From the NCBI GenBank assembly GCA_049115815.1, contig JAGDZO010000014.1:124001-188000 (forward strand): a DNA stretch of 64,000 nucleotides. The letters are read 5' to 3'. The position numbers and the translations under genes were made by a program. This document shows positions 1 through 8,145 of this stretch, piece by piece (position 1 is the first letter of the stretch; each line of letters begins with the position of its first letter). The stretch comes from Marinoscillum sp049115815. GTDB taxonomy: Bacteria; Bacteroidota; Bacteroidia; Cytophagales; Cyclobacteriaceae. Under the pieces are notes generated by a model. The model was given only the letters and a program-made list of their open reading frames with translations, was not told where the DNA came from and did not search any database.

Positions 1-1378
1 CATCCCACAATCCACTAACATGTTTATAGTCTGGATATGTCCATTCTATCTCATTACCAATGCTCCATTGAAATACCGATGGATGATTTCTGTCTCTCAG
101 TATCGTTCTTCTCAAATCACTCTTCCCCCATTTCTGAAAATGCTCCGTATAGCCTCGGGTATGATATAAGACTTCTCTTTCGTTCAGATTGAAGCGTTTG
201 TCTTTTGGATTATCCATTTCATCAAAAATTTCGTTTTGAACCAAAAAACCCATCTCATCACATAAATCCAGAAATTCTTCAGAAAAAGGGTTGTGTGAAG
301 TACGTATGGCATTCACTCCAGCATCTTTCAATTTTTGTAGCCTGCGTTTCCATACACCTTTTGGAACGGCCGCACCTACCAATCCCGCATCATGATGCAG
401 GCAAACCCCTTTGGCATAAGTTGACTTTCCATTCAAAAAGAAGCCTTGATCCTCATCAAATCTTAAACTTCTAATCCCAAAAACGGTGATGTATTCATCA
501 ACCAAAACCCCTTCAACATTCACGCTAGTTATGGCTCTATAGAGATAGGGATTGTCAGTATCCCATAGCTGAGGGTTGATTACAGATAGCGATTGATAAT
601 ATGATTTGTTGGATTGGCTAGCTAAACCCAGATCATCGGATGTCTCCGAAACAAGATTGCCTTGTGCATCTTCAATTCTGGTGGTGAGTTGAAAGTCCGC
701 CGCTTCTCTATCGAGGTTTTCCACCTTTATCTCTATTGTTACTTTAGCGCTTTCATTGGAGATTTCGGGGGTAGTCACAAAAGTTCCCCATATGGGAATG
801 TGCAGTTTATCAACAGTAACCAACTTAACATTTCTATATATCCCACTTCCTGTATACCAACGGCTATCGGCATATCGCGTACGATCAACATGGACGGTGA
901 GCACATTTTCTGAACCATCCGTTTTGAGTGTTTCCGTAAGATCAAAATACACTGGAGAATAGCCATAGGGATTTTCACCTAAGCGAATACCATTCAACCA
1001 GAATGTGGCGTTGTTGTAAACACCATCAAAAAGGATATAGGTATTTTTATCTTTTGATTGCTCTGGCGAAGGAAAATGCTTCTGGTAAATACCGATACCA
1101 CCTGGCAGATAACCTGTACACCCTTCAAGTGTTGAATCAAATGATGCTTCTATACTCCAATCATGAGGTAGTCGAATATCTCGCCAGTTCTCATCAATCA
1201 TCGGCACATTGTCAGGCGGCAGAGTATCATTCATCAACTGAAACTTCCATCCAAAATTGAAATCCTTCTCTCTATTGAATTCACTTTTGGAAGACTCTGT
1301 ACATGCTATTAGTAGTAGACCAAAAAACAGAACACTTAAACTATTTACCAGGCCGGTTATTTGATGATCTGACTTCAT
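1..1378 (-). CDS. GH2 beta-galactosidase, lipoprotein, C-terminus beyond window
   Basis: The frame is open from an ATG at 1378 to the window edge, giving 459 codons of a longer protein. The N-terminus is a lipoprotein signal (LLLIAC, Cys near residue 26), so the enzyme should sit on the outer membrane or in the periplasm. The GH2 sugar-binding domain (residues about 35-210) and the immunoglobulin-like domain follow, and the TIM barrel begins around residue 330. The visible end carries the GH2 acid/base motif SIGNEIEWTYP, with catalytic Glu about residue 443; the nucleophile lies outside the window. It is the last visible gene of an operon with two sulfatases and GH86, which suggests an exo-beta-galactosidase acting on desulfated agar/porphyran oligosaccharides. 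Family assignment is firm; substrate is inferred from context. Confidence 0.9.
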   Translation of the reverse strand, partial: MKSDHQITGLVNSLSVLFFGLLLIACTESSKSEFNREKDFNFGWKFQLMNDTLPPDNVPMIDENWRDIRLPHDWSIEASFDSTLEGCTGYLPGGIGIYQKHFPSPEQSKDKNTYILFDGVYNNATFWLNGIRLGENPYGYSPVYFDLTETLKTDGSENVLTVHVDRTRYADSRWYTGSGIYRNVKLVTVDKLHIPIWGTFVTTPEISNESAKVTIEIKVENLDREAADFQLTTRIEDAQGNLVSETSDDLGLASQSNKSYYQSLSVINPQLWDTDNPYLYRAITSVNVEGVLVDEYITVFGIRSLRFDEDQGFFLNGKSTYAKGVCLHHDAGLVGAAVPKGVWKRRLQKLKDAGVNAIRTSHNPFSEEFLDLCDEMGFLVQNEIFDEMDNPKDKRFNLNEREVLYHTRGYTEHFQKWGKSDLRRTILRDRNHPSVFQWSIGNEIEWTYPDYKHVSGLWD

Positions 1379-1403
1379 TAATGTTGGTAATTATGGATTC
1401 AAA

Positions 1404-2891
1404 TTATTTAACCGTAGCTTCTCCGCCCACCCTCAATTCTTTGTACTTCTTAAGCATCTGCTCAACTCTACCCTTGTTTTCGGCCATGTCCATCAGGTTA
1501 GTTGCATTGGTTTCTTCTTGATTTTCATTAAGGTTATACAACCCAATCACTTCCAAGTTGTCAAAGTCCTCTCTCTTTTCAGTTCTCATCACCAGTTTCC
1601 ATTCTCCTTGGCGTAAGGCATAATATGGACCTCCTTTGGACTGAGACTGATGAAGTAGATGAGTGCGTACATGTTGCTTTGATTGAGAATTGAACAATGG
1701 GAGCAAATTGGCGGCATCTAGTATTTGACCTCCAAGATTTTGACTTTCGGTAAGTGCTGCCATGGTAGCCACCATATCCTGGCCTACCACGGTTACATCA
1801 GAAGATGAGTTTGGCTTGATCTTACCCGGCCATACTGCGATGAAAGGCACCCTGTGTCCACCTTCGTAGATGGAACCTTTGCTGCCGGTATACCCATTAC
1901 TAGACTCATGCCCTTTTGCATTGTAATGTGATAATCCACCATTATCAGAAGTGAATACAACAAGCGTGTTTTCATACAATCCTTGAGCTTTAAGGGCTTG
2001 TACCATCATTCCTACTTGCACATCCAATTCCTTAATCATATCACCATGTTTGTTAGGAGTTGTATTAGACACAGCCACGCCATTGAGATTGAATGCAGGA
2101 GTGTGAGGTACGTGTACTGCCTGGCTGCAGTAGTATAGAAAAAAGGGTTTCTCGCCCGATTGATTCTTAATATAATTCACCACCTTTTCTGTTAATATTG
2201 GGCCTGCCAAGGAAGGATCCCAGTACTGATCGCCCAAGCCCTCTCGCTTCTTGTATCTTTCTGATTCATCATACTGGGTTTGCTCAAAAGTGAGTTGGAC
2301 CAACTCTGAAGTCTCCTTCAGCTTCATCCATTCACCATTTTCATAGAATGCAAAAGGTGCATTCTGAATACCTTGAGGCAACTCCAGTGCATAGTCAAAA
2401 CCGAAGGATTGAGCACCACCATCCATCTTTTCATACTGAGAAGGATCACTTGATCGTCCATTCCAAACACCACCTAATCCCCATTTGCCAAAAAAGGCAG
2501 TTTGATATCCACCTGATTTTGCTATCCTAGCAATGGTAGTAAATGAAGGGTCTATTCCTGTCTCTGTCTCTGGATTCCACACTCCCCACACATGGCCTGT
2601 ATTACGGTATGAAAAATTGCCAGTGAGCATAGAGAAGCGTGTCGGTGCACAAAGTGAAGCCGGCGAATGTGCATCTGAGAATCGCATACCCTCAGCTATC
2701 AGCGCATCAATATTAGGTGTAGCTATGATCGGCGCTTGCCCTGTTCTTACCTTATGGTAATACCCAATATCTCCTAACCCGATATCATCTGCCATGATGA
2801 GTAACACATTCGGCTTTTGTGCTGAAGTGATATGAGTGCAAGCCGTTAGAGCTAGTAGAACAATTATCTTAATCCTCTTTAGTTTGATCAT
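1404..2891 (-). CDS. S1 family formylglycine sulfatase
   Basis: This 495-residue protein has an N-terminal signal (VLLALTAC then ITSAQ; it could be a lipoprotein or a Sec-exported protein), the metal-binding KPNVLLIMADD strand and the modification motif CAPTR with Cys about residue 81. That Cys becomes formylglycine, the nucleophile that hydrolyses sulfate esters. Downstream GKWGLGG and the SDNGG metal site are also present. I chose ATG 2891 rather than the upstream in-frame start at 2954 because the latter would overlap GH86 and place the signal peptide internally. It lies 16 bases after GH86 and 25 before GH2, so all are probably co-transcribed. The likely substrate is a sulfated galactose unit of red-algal galactan; the S1 subfamily cannot be fixed by eye. 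Confidence 0.9.
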   Translation of the reverse strand: MIKLKRIKIIVLLALTACTHITSAQKPNVLLIMADDIGLGDIGYYHKVRTGQAPIIATPNIDALIAEGMRFSDAHSPASLCAPTRFSMLTGNFSYRNTGHVWGVWNPETETGIDPSFTTIARIAKSGGYQTAFFGKWGLGGVWNGRSSDPSQYEKMDGGAQSFGFDYALELPQGIQNAPFAFYENGEWMKLKETSELVQLTFEQTQYDESERYKKREGLGDQYWDPSLAGPILTEKVVNYIKNQSGEKPFFLYYCSQAVHVPHTPAFNLNGVAVSNTTPNKHGDMIKELDVQVGMMVQALKAQGLYENTLVVFTSDNGGLSHYNAKGHESSNGYTGSKGSIYEGGHRVPFIAVWPGKIKPNSSSDVTVVGQDMVATMAALTESQNLGGQILDAANLLPLFNSQSKQHVRTHLLHQSQSKGGPYYALRQGEWKLVMRTEKREDFDNLEVIGLYNLNENQEETNATNLMDMAENKGRVEQMLKKYKELRVGGEATVK

Positions 2892-2907
2892 TGCGTTCGT
2901 TAATAAA

Positions 2908-5004
2908 CTATTCAACAATAAGTTTGGTAGTGCGGATGACGCCATTCTTAACAACTTGAATCAAATACACTCCGGGATTCATCTCCGAGGTTTTGACCGA
3001 GTTGCCTTGCCCATTTAGAATCAAACTTCCGTCTATTGCGAAGATCTTGAAGTTTAGATCGGCACCTTGGATATTCAAATTAAGCCTTTCTCCTGATCGG
3101 ATAGGATTAGGATAGATCATAAGACTTTTACTACTTTCTTCTTTCAGAATAACATCGGGTAGCTTATTTAGTGGTTTTTCTGACAACTCAACTGACAGTA
3201 TTACGGAACTCACATAACCTCCATTATCCGGAAAAGATATTGTCACTTCGTTGACCCCATCTTTCAATAAATCTATATCAAAGGGTATTTCTAAGGTTCC
3301 GAAGAATTGCTTTCTGTTTTCTTGATTATAACCACGAATGACATCTCCTTCCAAATTAATCGCCATACCATTGACTGAAACTGACGGAGACAAAGACATC
3401 CCGTGTGACCTGCCTACACTCAAGCGTAATGTTGCTTCGCCTGAGCCTACTACCACTCCATCGAATGAAAAAGTACTTCCAACGTCCTTAGATATTGGTT
3501 GCAAGTAACTAGTGCTGTAATATTTCGTTCTTCGGATGGTGTTTTCAAATTCAATTGGGGCATCGAATGAATAAGTCAATATGGCTGTTTCACCGTATTC
3601 CAATTGAATCTCTTTCGGTGCTTCGGTTAGGGTGGTTTTGGTTAGTTCGGGTTCTTTGTCTAAGAATATCTTTAGGCTTTTTATATCAACCCCCGTCAGC
3701 CCTTCTTCATCAAACAAGTTCAGATCAACAGTTTGCAATTCATCATTGAGGTTGTTGAGCATAATATAAAGTTTTGTGTCATCCACAAATGCCTGTGTCT
3801 GAATGTCAATATTGGTAGAATTGATTCTCACTCTCTCACCCTTGAGATCTTTCCACATCTCATAGAAAAACCTACGATTGGTCAATTCGGCCTTTCCTTG
3901 TGTATTGTTTACCCAGATGCTCGATTTAGTATATTGCGAATTAGAATTCCTAGTATTTACATTGAATGGAATGGAAAGATCCAAATTATCCCCTCGCTCC
4001 ATAAAATTCATACTAAAATGGAGCTGCGAACGTACTGCCTGAGAGTTTTCCACTGGTTCATAATTTGAAGTACCATTGCCCGCTTGCCAACCTGGTTGGT
4101 TAGGAACAAGTCTTCCATATTCTGTTACGGCGATTGGTTTGACCTCTCCCAGTTTGATAAAACTATAAGTCTCAATCATGTCTAATATTGCTTCAGAATT
4201 GGAGCCAGATCTACGTCCACCACTGTTGTTAATACCACTACCATCATATAGATGTACTGAAAATCCATCCAAATCTTCTCCAGCTATGTCTATGAATTTT
4301 TTCCATCGTGTGTTCCATAGATCAAAATTGTTATTTTCGAGTTCTGGATAGGCCGATGCAAATCCCAACACTCTCATATTCTCCAATTCTGGTACCGCGT
4401 GTATTGCCTGACCAAGATCTCTGTGGTATACACATATTTTAGTAATGACTTCATCCAGCTTACTGGTAATATATTGACCATTTCTACCCTCAGGATAGTA
4501 ATCAATGGCATGCACCATCGGTTCATTGAAGGGCTCAATGTACTTTGGAACGAGCGTCCAATCATCTCTATAACTATGCGCCACATATTCAGCAGCCGCA
4601 AGACTGAATGCAGTAACATCCTCTACAGAATAGTCTAGGTTGTCATCGTACATTAAATGGGACGCGGTGCCTGTCGCTACAAGTGATGGTGAAACTTCAC
4701 GCACTCCAGAGTACTTTTTATTGATGTTAGGAATGACCCCATTTTTCACTTTCCCAAAAGGATTCCAAAACTGTCTCCCACCTATAAAATCTTGCTCGAT
4801 GTTGTACTGCGTTTTGAACGCCTCAAATTCAGCATCTGTCGCATTAAATAGAAAATGCCCATTGACATATTTGCTGCGATCAAGTGTGGAAACCTCGCCA
4901 AGGTAGCGTTTGGTTTTATGGTCAATTGTAATGACCCCTTGCGCTTCTAATTCACTAAAGACTGCAAGGACCAAACAACAGGATAATAGTAATTTGAATT
5001 TCAT
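2908..5004 (-). CDS. GH86 beta-agarase/beta-porphyranase with T9SS sorting domain
   Basis: This 698-residue secreted protein has a signal peptide (residues 1-21) and a TIM barrel resembling GH86. The two predicted catalytic acids sit in YIEPFNEP (Glu161) and VTEYGR (Glu295). Beta-sandwich domains follow (about 420-610). The last 75 residues, starting at LMIYPNP and ending TTKLIVE, form a type A T9SS sorting domain, so the enzyme should be secreted and anchored at the cell surface. GH86 enzymes are endo-acting on agarose or porphyran. It sits 2 bases after the upstream sulfatase and just before another one, which fits an endo-enzyme for a sulfated galactan. Whether it prefers agarose or porphyran is not decidable here. 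Confidence 0.88.
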   Translation of the reverse strand: MKFKLLLSCCLVLAVFSELEAQGVITIDHKTKRYLGEVSTLDRSKYVNGHFLFNATDAEFEAFKTQYNIEQDFIGGRQFWNPFGKVKNGVIPNINKKYSGVREVSPSLVATGTASHLMYDDNLDYSVEDVTAFSLAAAEYVAHSYRDDWTLVPKYIEPFNEPMVHAIDYYPEGRNGQYITSKLDEVITKICVYHRDLGQAIHAVPELENMRVLGFASAYPELENNNFDLWNTRWKKFIDIAGEDLDGFSVHLYDGSGINNSGGRRSGSNSEAILDMIETYSFIKLGEVKPIAVTEYGRLVPNQPGWQAGNGTSNYEPVENSQAVRSQLHFSMNFMERGDNLDLSIPFNVNTRNSNSQYTKSSIWVNNTQGKAELTNRRFFYEMWKDLKGERVRINSTNIDIQTQAFVDDTKLYIMLNNLNDELQTVDLNLFDEEGLTGVDIKSLKIFLDKEPELTKTTLTEAPKEIQLEYGETAILTYSFDAPIEFENTIRRTKYYSTSYLQPISKDVGSTFSFDGVVVGSGEATLRLSVGRSHGMSLSPSVSVNGMAINLEGDVIRGYNQENRKQFFGTLEIPFDIDLLKDGVNEVTISFPDNGGYVSSVILSVELSEKPLNKLPDVILKEESSKSLMIYPNPIRSGERLNLNIQGADLNFKIFAIDGSLILNGQGNSVKTSEMNPGVYLIQVVKNGVIRTTKLIVE

Positions 5005-5006
5005 AA

Positions 5007-6824
5007 CTATTGTTCAATGAGTTTAAGACTAACATAATAGGCACCAACAGAATCAGCTGATGAGTCGATCAACCAAGTTTTCAAATAATGCTTGCCACGC
5101 GTAAGCGGCACTGTAAAAGTGGCCATTTTCTGACCATCTCGAATTGATTCAGTTCTGTCAAAATCACCAACCTTAAGCCTAGCTGCAATGACCTCTATTG
5201 ATCGATTTATCGGTGAATTGAATTTATCTCCTTTGTAAAATCGAGTAGTATCTATGGAAGCATCCATTGGCGAATCATTCATGGCCATTGAGAGTACTTC
5301 TGGCCATCTTCTAAGGACTATTTCATAGTTCCCTGATTGGGCTATTTCTATGTCCCAATACCCATTGGCTTTCATTCCATTTCGAATATGGTATTGATTA
5401 TAGGGTACATAATCACCATGCCAAAACTGACTACTTAACGTCACCTCCTTTTGTGCAGGGTCTCCTATTATGGTGCTGTTATACATTTCGAAAGTGGATT
5501 CTAGCTCAGACCACCAAGATTCATAATGCGATTTCAGTTCTTTGGCCACTTTGAAATGTTCTTCTGCAATATCATGCTTCTGACCAGGATCGTTTTTGAT
5601 ATCGTAAAGTTCATCTCCGACGAGTCTCCATTGATCAGTCATCACAGCGTATTTCTTATATTTGACAGGGAGATCATCCTTTAGTTTTTGCCCAAAAGAC
5701 ACTTGGTTTTGCACAATCAATTTCCGCTCTGGCCATTTACTTTTCTCTTGCATTATCAATGGAGATAAACTCATACCATCTAGTGTCATATCTTCATTGC
5801 TGTCAAAACCTAGGAGATCAATAAGTGTTGGGAACAGGTCAAAGTGAGCTGTCAGCTCATTGATTTTTTGGTGCTTATCCAGACCACCTGCCGGCCAATG
5901 AATCAACAAAGGGACTCTGTGACCTCCATCGTAAGGAGAACCTTTGGTAGCTCGCATGCCAGCATTAAACCCGCTCTTGTCCTTTGGCGAAAAGCCATGG
6001 CGAGTACCATTATCAGTCATGAAAATAAAAATGGTATTTTCCGATAACCCCTCTAGGGATAAAAAGTCTCTAAACGCTCCTAAGTTTTCATCCACATTCG
6101 CGATCATCCCATAGAACCATGCGCGCTCTTCGCTTATATCAGGTTGTCCAAGAAAAGGCTTAATATACTGCTCAGGGACTCTCAAGGGACCGTGCGGTGA
6201 GTTGGTAGACAAATAAAGAAAGAAAGGATTGTCCTTATTCTTTTTGACAAATTCCTTCGCCTCACTAAACCAAACATCAGTGCAATAGCCTGTTTGCTGT
6301 TCCAAGGTGTCATTTCTTAAATAAACATCATCGTAATAGTCATTGCCCCAATAATCTGGCGTCTCACCTATTGCGCCACCTCCATGTACGAGAGACTCCT
6401 GAAAACCGCGATCGGAAGGTCTGAATGGGTAGTTGTCACCAAGATGCCATTTACCAAAAATTGCTGTCTTATATCCATTTTCGGTAAACACATCAGCTAA
6501 GGTGACATCTTCCATTCGGAGATGATGTCTTCCCATATAGGTCATATATACTCCTACACTTGCGGAATATTGTCCGGTCAATAATGCCGCTCTTGTGGGA
6601 GCACATACAGGGTCTACATGGAAGTTTTCAAAAACCACACTTGAACTGTACAACTCATCAATCGCTTTAGTTTGAAGATATGGATTTCCATTACAGCTCA
6701 TATCCCCATAGCCTTGATCATCTATAATCACGATGACCACATTTGGTGGTTTTGTAGGATTATTACAGCTACTCAAAACGAACAGAACTACACTGATTAA
6801 ATGAAAGTTGAAAAACGTCTTCAT
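5007..6824 (-). CDS. S1 family sulfatase, lipoprotein with extra C-terminal domain
   Basis: This 605-residue protein has a clear lipobox (VLSSC, Cys20), the metal-binding IIDDQGYGD strand and the formylglycine motif CAPTR at Cys74. GKWHLGD and TDNGTRHG metal or active-site segments follow. At 605 residues it is longer than the usual 450-550; about 130 C-terminal residues (from roughly 470) form a beta-rich extension with LRRWPEV, seen in some Bacteroidota arylsulfatases. It is the first gene of the operon with GH86, a second sulfatase and GH2. The divergent GH16 gene starts about 200 bases away. Substrate is inferred as sulfated galactan; the exact sulfate position is unknown. Confidence 0.9.
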   Translation of the reverse strand: MKTFFNFHLISVVLFVLSSCNNPTKPPNVVIVIIDDQGYGDMSCNGNPYLQTKAIDELYSSSVVFENFHVDPVCAPTRAALLTGQYSASVGVYMTYMGRHHLRMEDVTLADVFTENGYKTAIFGKWHLGDNYPFRPSDRGFQESLVHGGGAIGETPDYWGNDYYDDVYLRNDTLEQQTGYCTDVWFSEAKEFVKKNKDNPFFLYLSTNSPHGPLRVPEQYIKPFLGQPDISEERAWFYGMIANVDENLGAFRDFLSLEGLSENTIFIFMTDNGTRHGFSPKDKSGFNAGMRATKGSPYDGGHRVPLLIHWPAGGLDKHQKINELTAHFDLFPTLIDLLGFDSNEDMTLDGMSLSPLIMQEKSKWPERKLIVQNQVSFGQKLKDDLPVKYKKYAVMTDQWRLVGDELYDIKNDPGQKHDIAEEHFKVAKELKSHYESWWSELESTFEMYNSTIIGDPAQKEVTLSSQFWHGDYVPYNQYHIRNGMKANGYWDIEIAQSGNYEIVLRRWPEVLSMAMNDSPMDASIDTTRFYKGDKFNSPINRSIEVIAARLKVGDFDRTESIRDGQKMATFTVPLTRGKHYLKTWLIDSSADSVGAYYVSLKLIEQ

Positions 6825-6888
6825 ATCACTATAGCAAGTTTAGCGTGCCATTAACAAGCATATGAGTCCTAAAAGAGCATTTTAATAG

Positions 6889-6908
6889 TGGTCATTTTCG
6901 CACCAACT
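6889..6908 (+). promoter_or_regulatory. Candidate shared operator, copy 1
   Basis: The stretch beginning TGGTCATTTTCGCACC lies between the divergent sulfatase and GH16 genes. It shares TGGTC, an A/T-only or nearly A/T-only middle and GC.C with sites at 63061 and 37703. It is the weakest of the three matches. A role as an operator is inference from its position upstream of galactan genes. Confidence 0.25.
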
Positions 6909-6916
6909 CTAAAAAC

Positions 6917-6929
6917 CTTACTAAGTAAG
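6917..6929. promoter_or_regulatory. Perfect 13-bp inverted repeat in a divergent promoter region
   Basis: CTTACTAAGTAAG is a perfect palindrome around a central base. It lies in the 201-base space between the divergent sulfatase operon and the GH16 gene, where regulators usually bind. No protein can be assigned to it. Confidence 0.25.
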
Positions 6930-7025
6930 ACATGATTCTTATTGAATCTTGAGCAAAGGGTTTATTAAAAGTTGGCTTATGAATCAGCTTACTTCGGTTT
7001 CCTCATATATGTACTTAAGCTTGCT

Positions 7026-7895
7026 ATGAAATTCTATCACATCATTCCATTGATTTTGCTGACTTGTTGTGGCAAAACATCCTCTAACAACATTGTGCCA
7101 ACATTTGCCGAAGGTCATAACCCTGGGCCTAATGAGAAGAAATGGGTTATGGTAGATAAATTGTCTGATGAATTTGACGGGGCAACTCTGAACGAATCAA
7201 AGTGGAACAACGCAGATCCCAGAGGATGGAGAGGAAGAGCTCCAGGATTGTTTGTGGAAAACACCGTTTCTCTAAATGAAGGCCATCTTAAAATCACCAA
7301 TTATCAGCTGGATAAGTCGGTAGTTTTGAATGAAGAAACTTATACTCATGCTGGAGGTCATTTAGTGTCAAGGAAATCAGCCGAAGTAGGACAATATTTT
7401 GAATGTAAGATGAAGTCTAGCAAGACCTTTATGTCATCTACCTTTTGGCTCATTAATGAAATGAAGGAAATGGAGGGTTGTGATAGACGGGTTACCGAAT
7501 TGGATATTCAGGAGAGTGTTGGTCAGATCACTACTGATGCGCAATGGGCACAACAATTCAACAGGCAAATGAACTCCAATACACATAGCAGGCATGTCAC
7601 GTGTGAAGATTCTGTTGGAATTTTGGGCAGTAAGGGAGACTTGTCAGGTATGGCCTATGATGACTTTCATGTCTTTGGAGCTTGGTGGAAAAGTCCAAAT
7701 GAAATATTGTTTTTCCTTGATGGTCAGTTAGTTAACACTGTTGAGCCGGTTGCTGACTTTAATCTACCTATGTACATAAGAATTGTCTCTGAAACTTACG
7801 ATTGGAATCCCACACCACCAGATGGAGGAATGACCGGTAGCACAGAAGACCGTACTACATACTACGATTGGGTAAGAGTATGGGAGCTTAGATAG
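7026..7895 (+). CDS. GH16 beta-agarase/beta-porphyranase, lipoprotein
   Basis: This 289-residue enzyme has a lipoprotein signal (LILLTC, Cys14) and a single GH16 jelly-roll domain. The catalytic motif ELDIQE holds the nucleophile Glu158 and acid/base Glu163. RGWRGRAPGLF and ETYDWNP are segments typical of the agarase/porphyranase branch rather than of laminarinases. I chose ATG 7026 because an in-frame start at 6972 would put 18 non-signal residues before the lipobox. Endo-cleavage of agarose or porphyran at the cell surface is expected. It faces away from the sulfatase-GH86 operon, with which it shares an upstream region. An AT-rich run just after its stop may act as a weak terminator. Confidence 0.9.
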   Translation: MKFYHIIPLILLTCCGKTSSNNIVPTFAEGHNPGPNEKKWVMVDKLSDEFDGATLNESKWNNADPRGWRGRAPGLFVENTVSLNEGHLKITNYQLDKSVVLNEETYTHAGGHLVSRKSAEVGQYFECKMKSSKTFMSSTFWLINEMKEMEGCDRRVTELDIQESVGQITTDAQWAQQFNRQMNSNTHSRHVTCEDSVGILGSKGDLSGMAYDDFHVFGAWWKSPNEILFFLDGQLVNTVEPVADFNLPMYIRIVSETYDWNPTPPDGGMTGSTEDRTTYYDWVRVWELR

Positions 7896-8145
7896 CTAGT
7901 TTTTTTGTGCTTGAGGTAGATAAGAGTTTGAGTTCATCCTTTCCAAGCAAGGAGATTTCTTTGTTTTTCTCTAAGGGAATCGAACCCAAAAGCTTAGACT
8001 CAAACGTATTTAGATTCTTCAATTCAAACAAGACCCCCAAATCCACGATAATTTACACCTCCTCCCCATTCCATTTTGGCTGTTACTTTGAAAAATGTAG
8101 TACAACCAGAACAAACCAATCCTTCTAGCTAAATATTCTTAATCA

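Noticed and set aside
7886..7908. Terminator after the first GH16 gene (AGCT...AGCT followed by T-run)
   Set aside because: The stem is only four self-complementary bases, so it is too weak to call despite the seven T.
7907..8128. Open frame of 73 codons between GH16 and the binding-protein gene
   Set aside because: Composition is unlike neighbouring proteins, there is no domain or signal, and it fills an intergenic promoter region. Probably chance.
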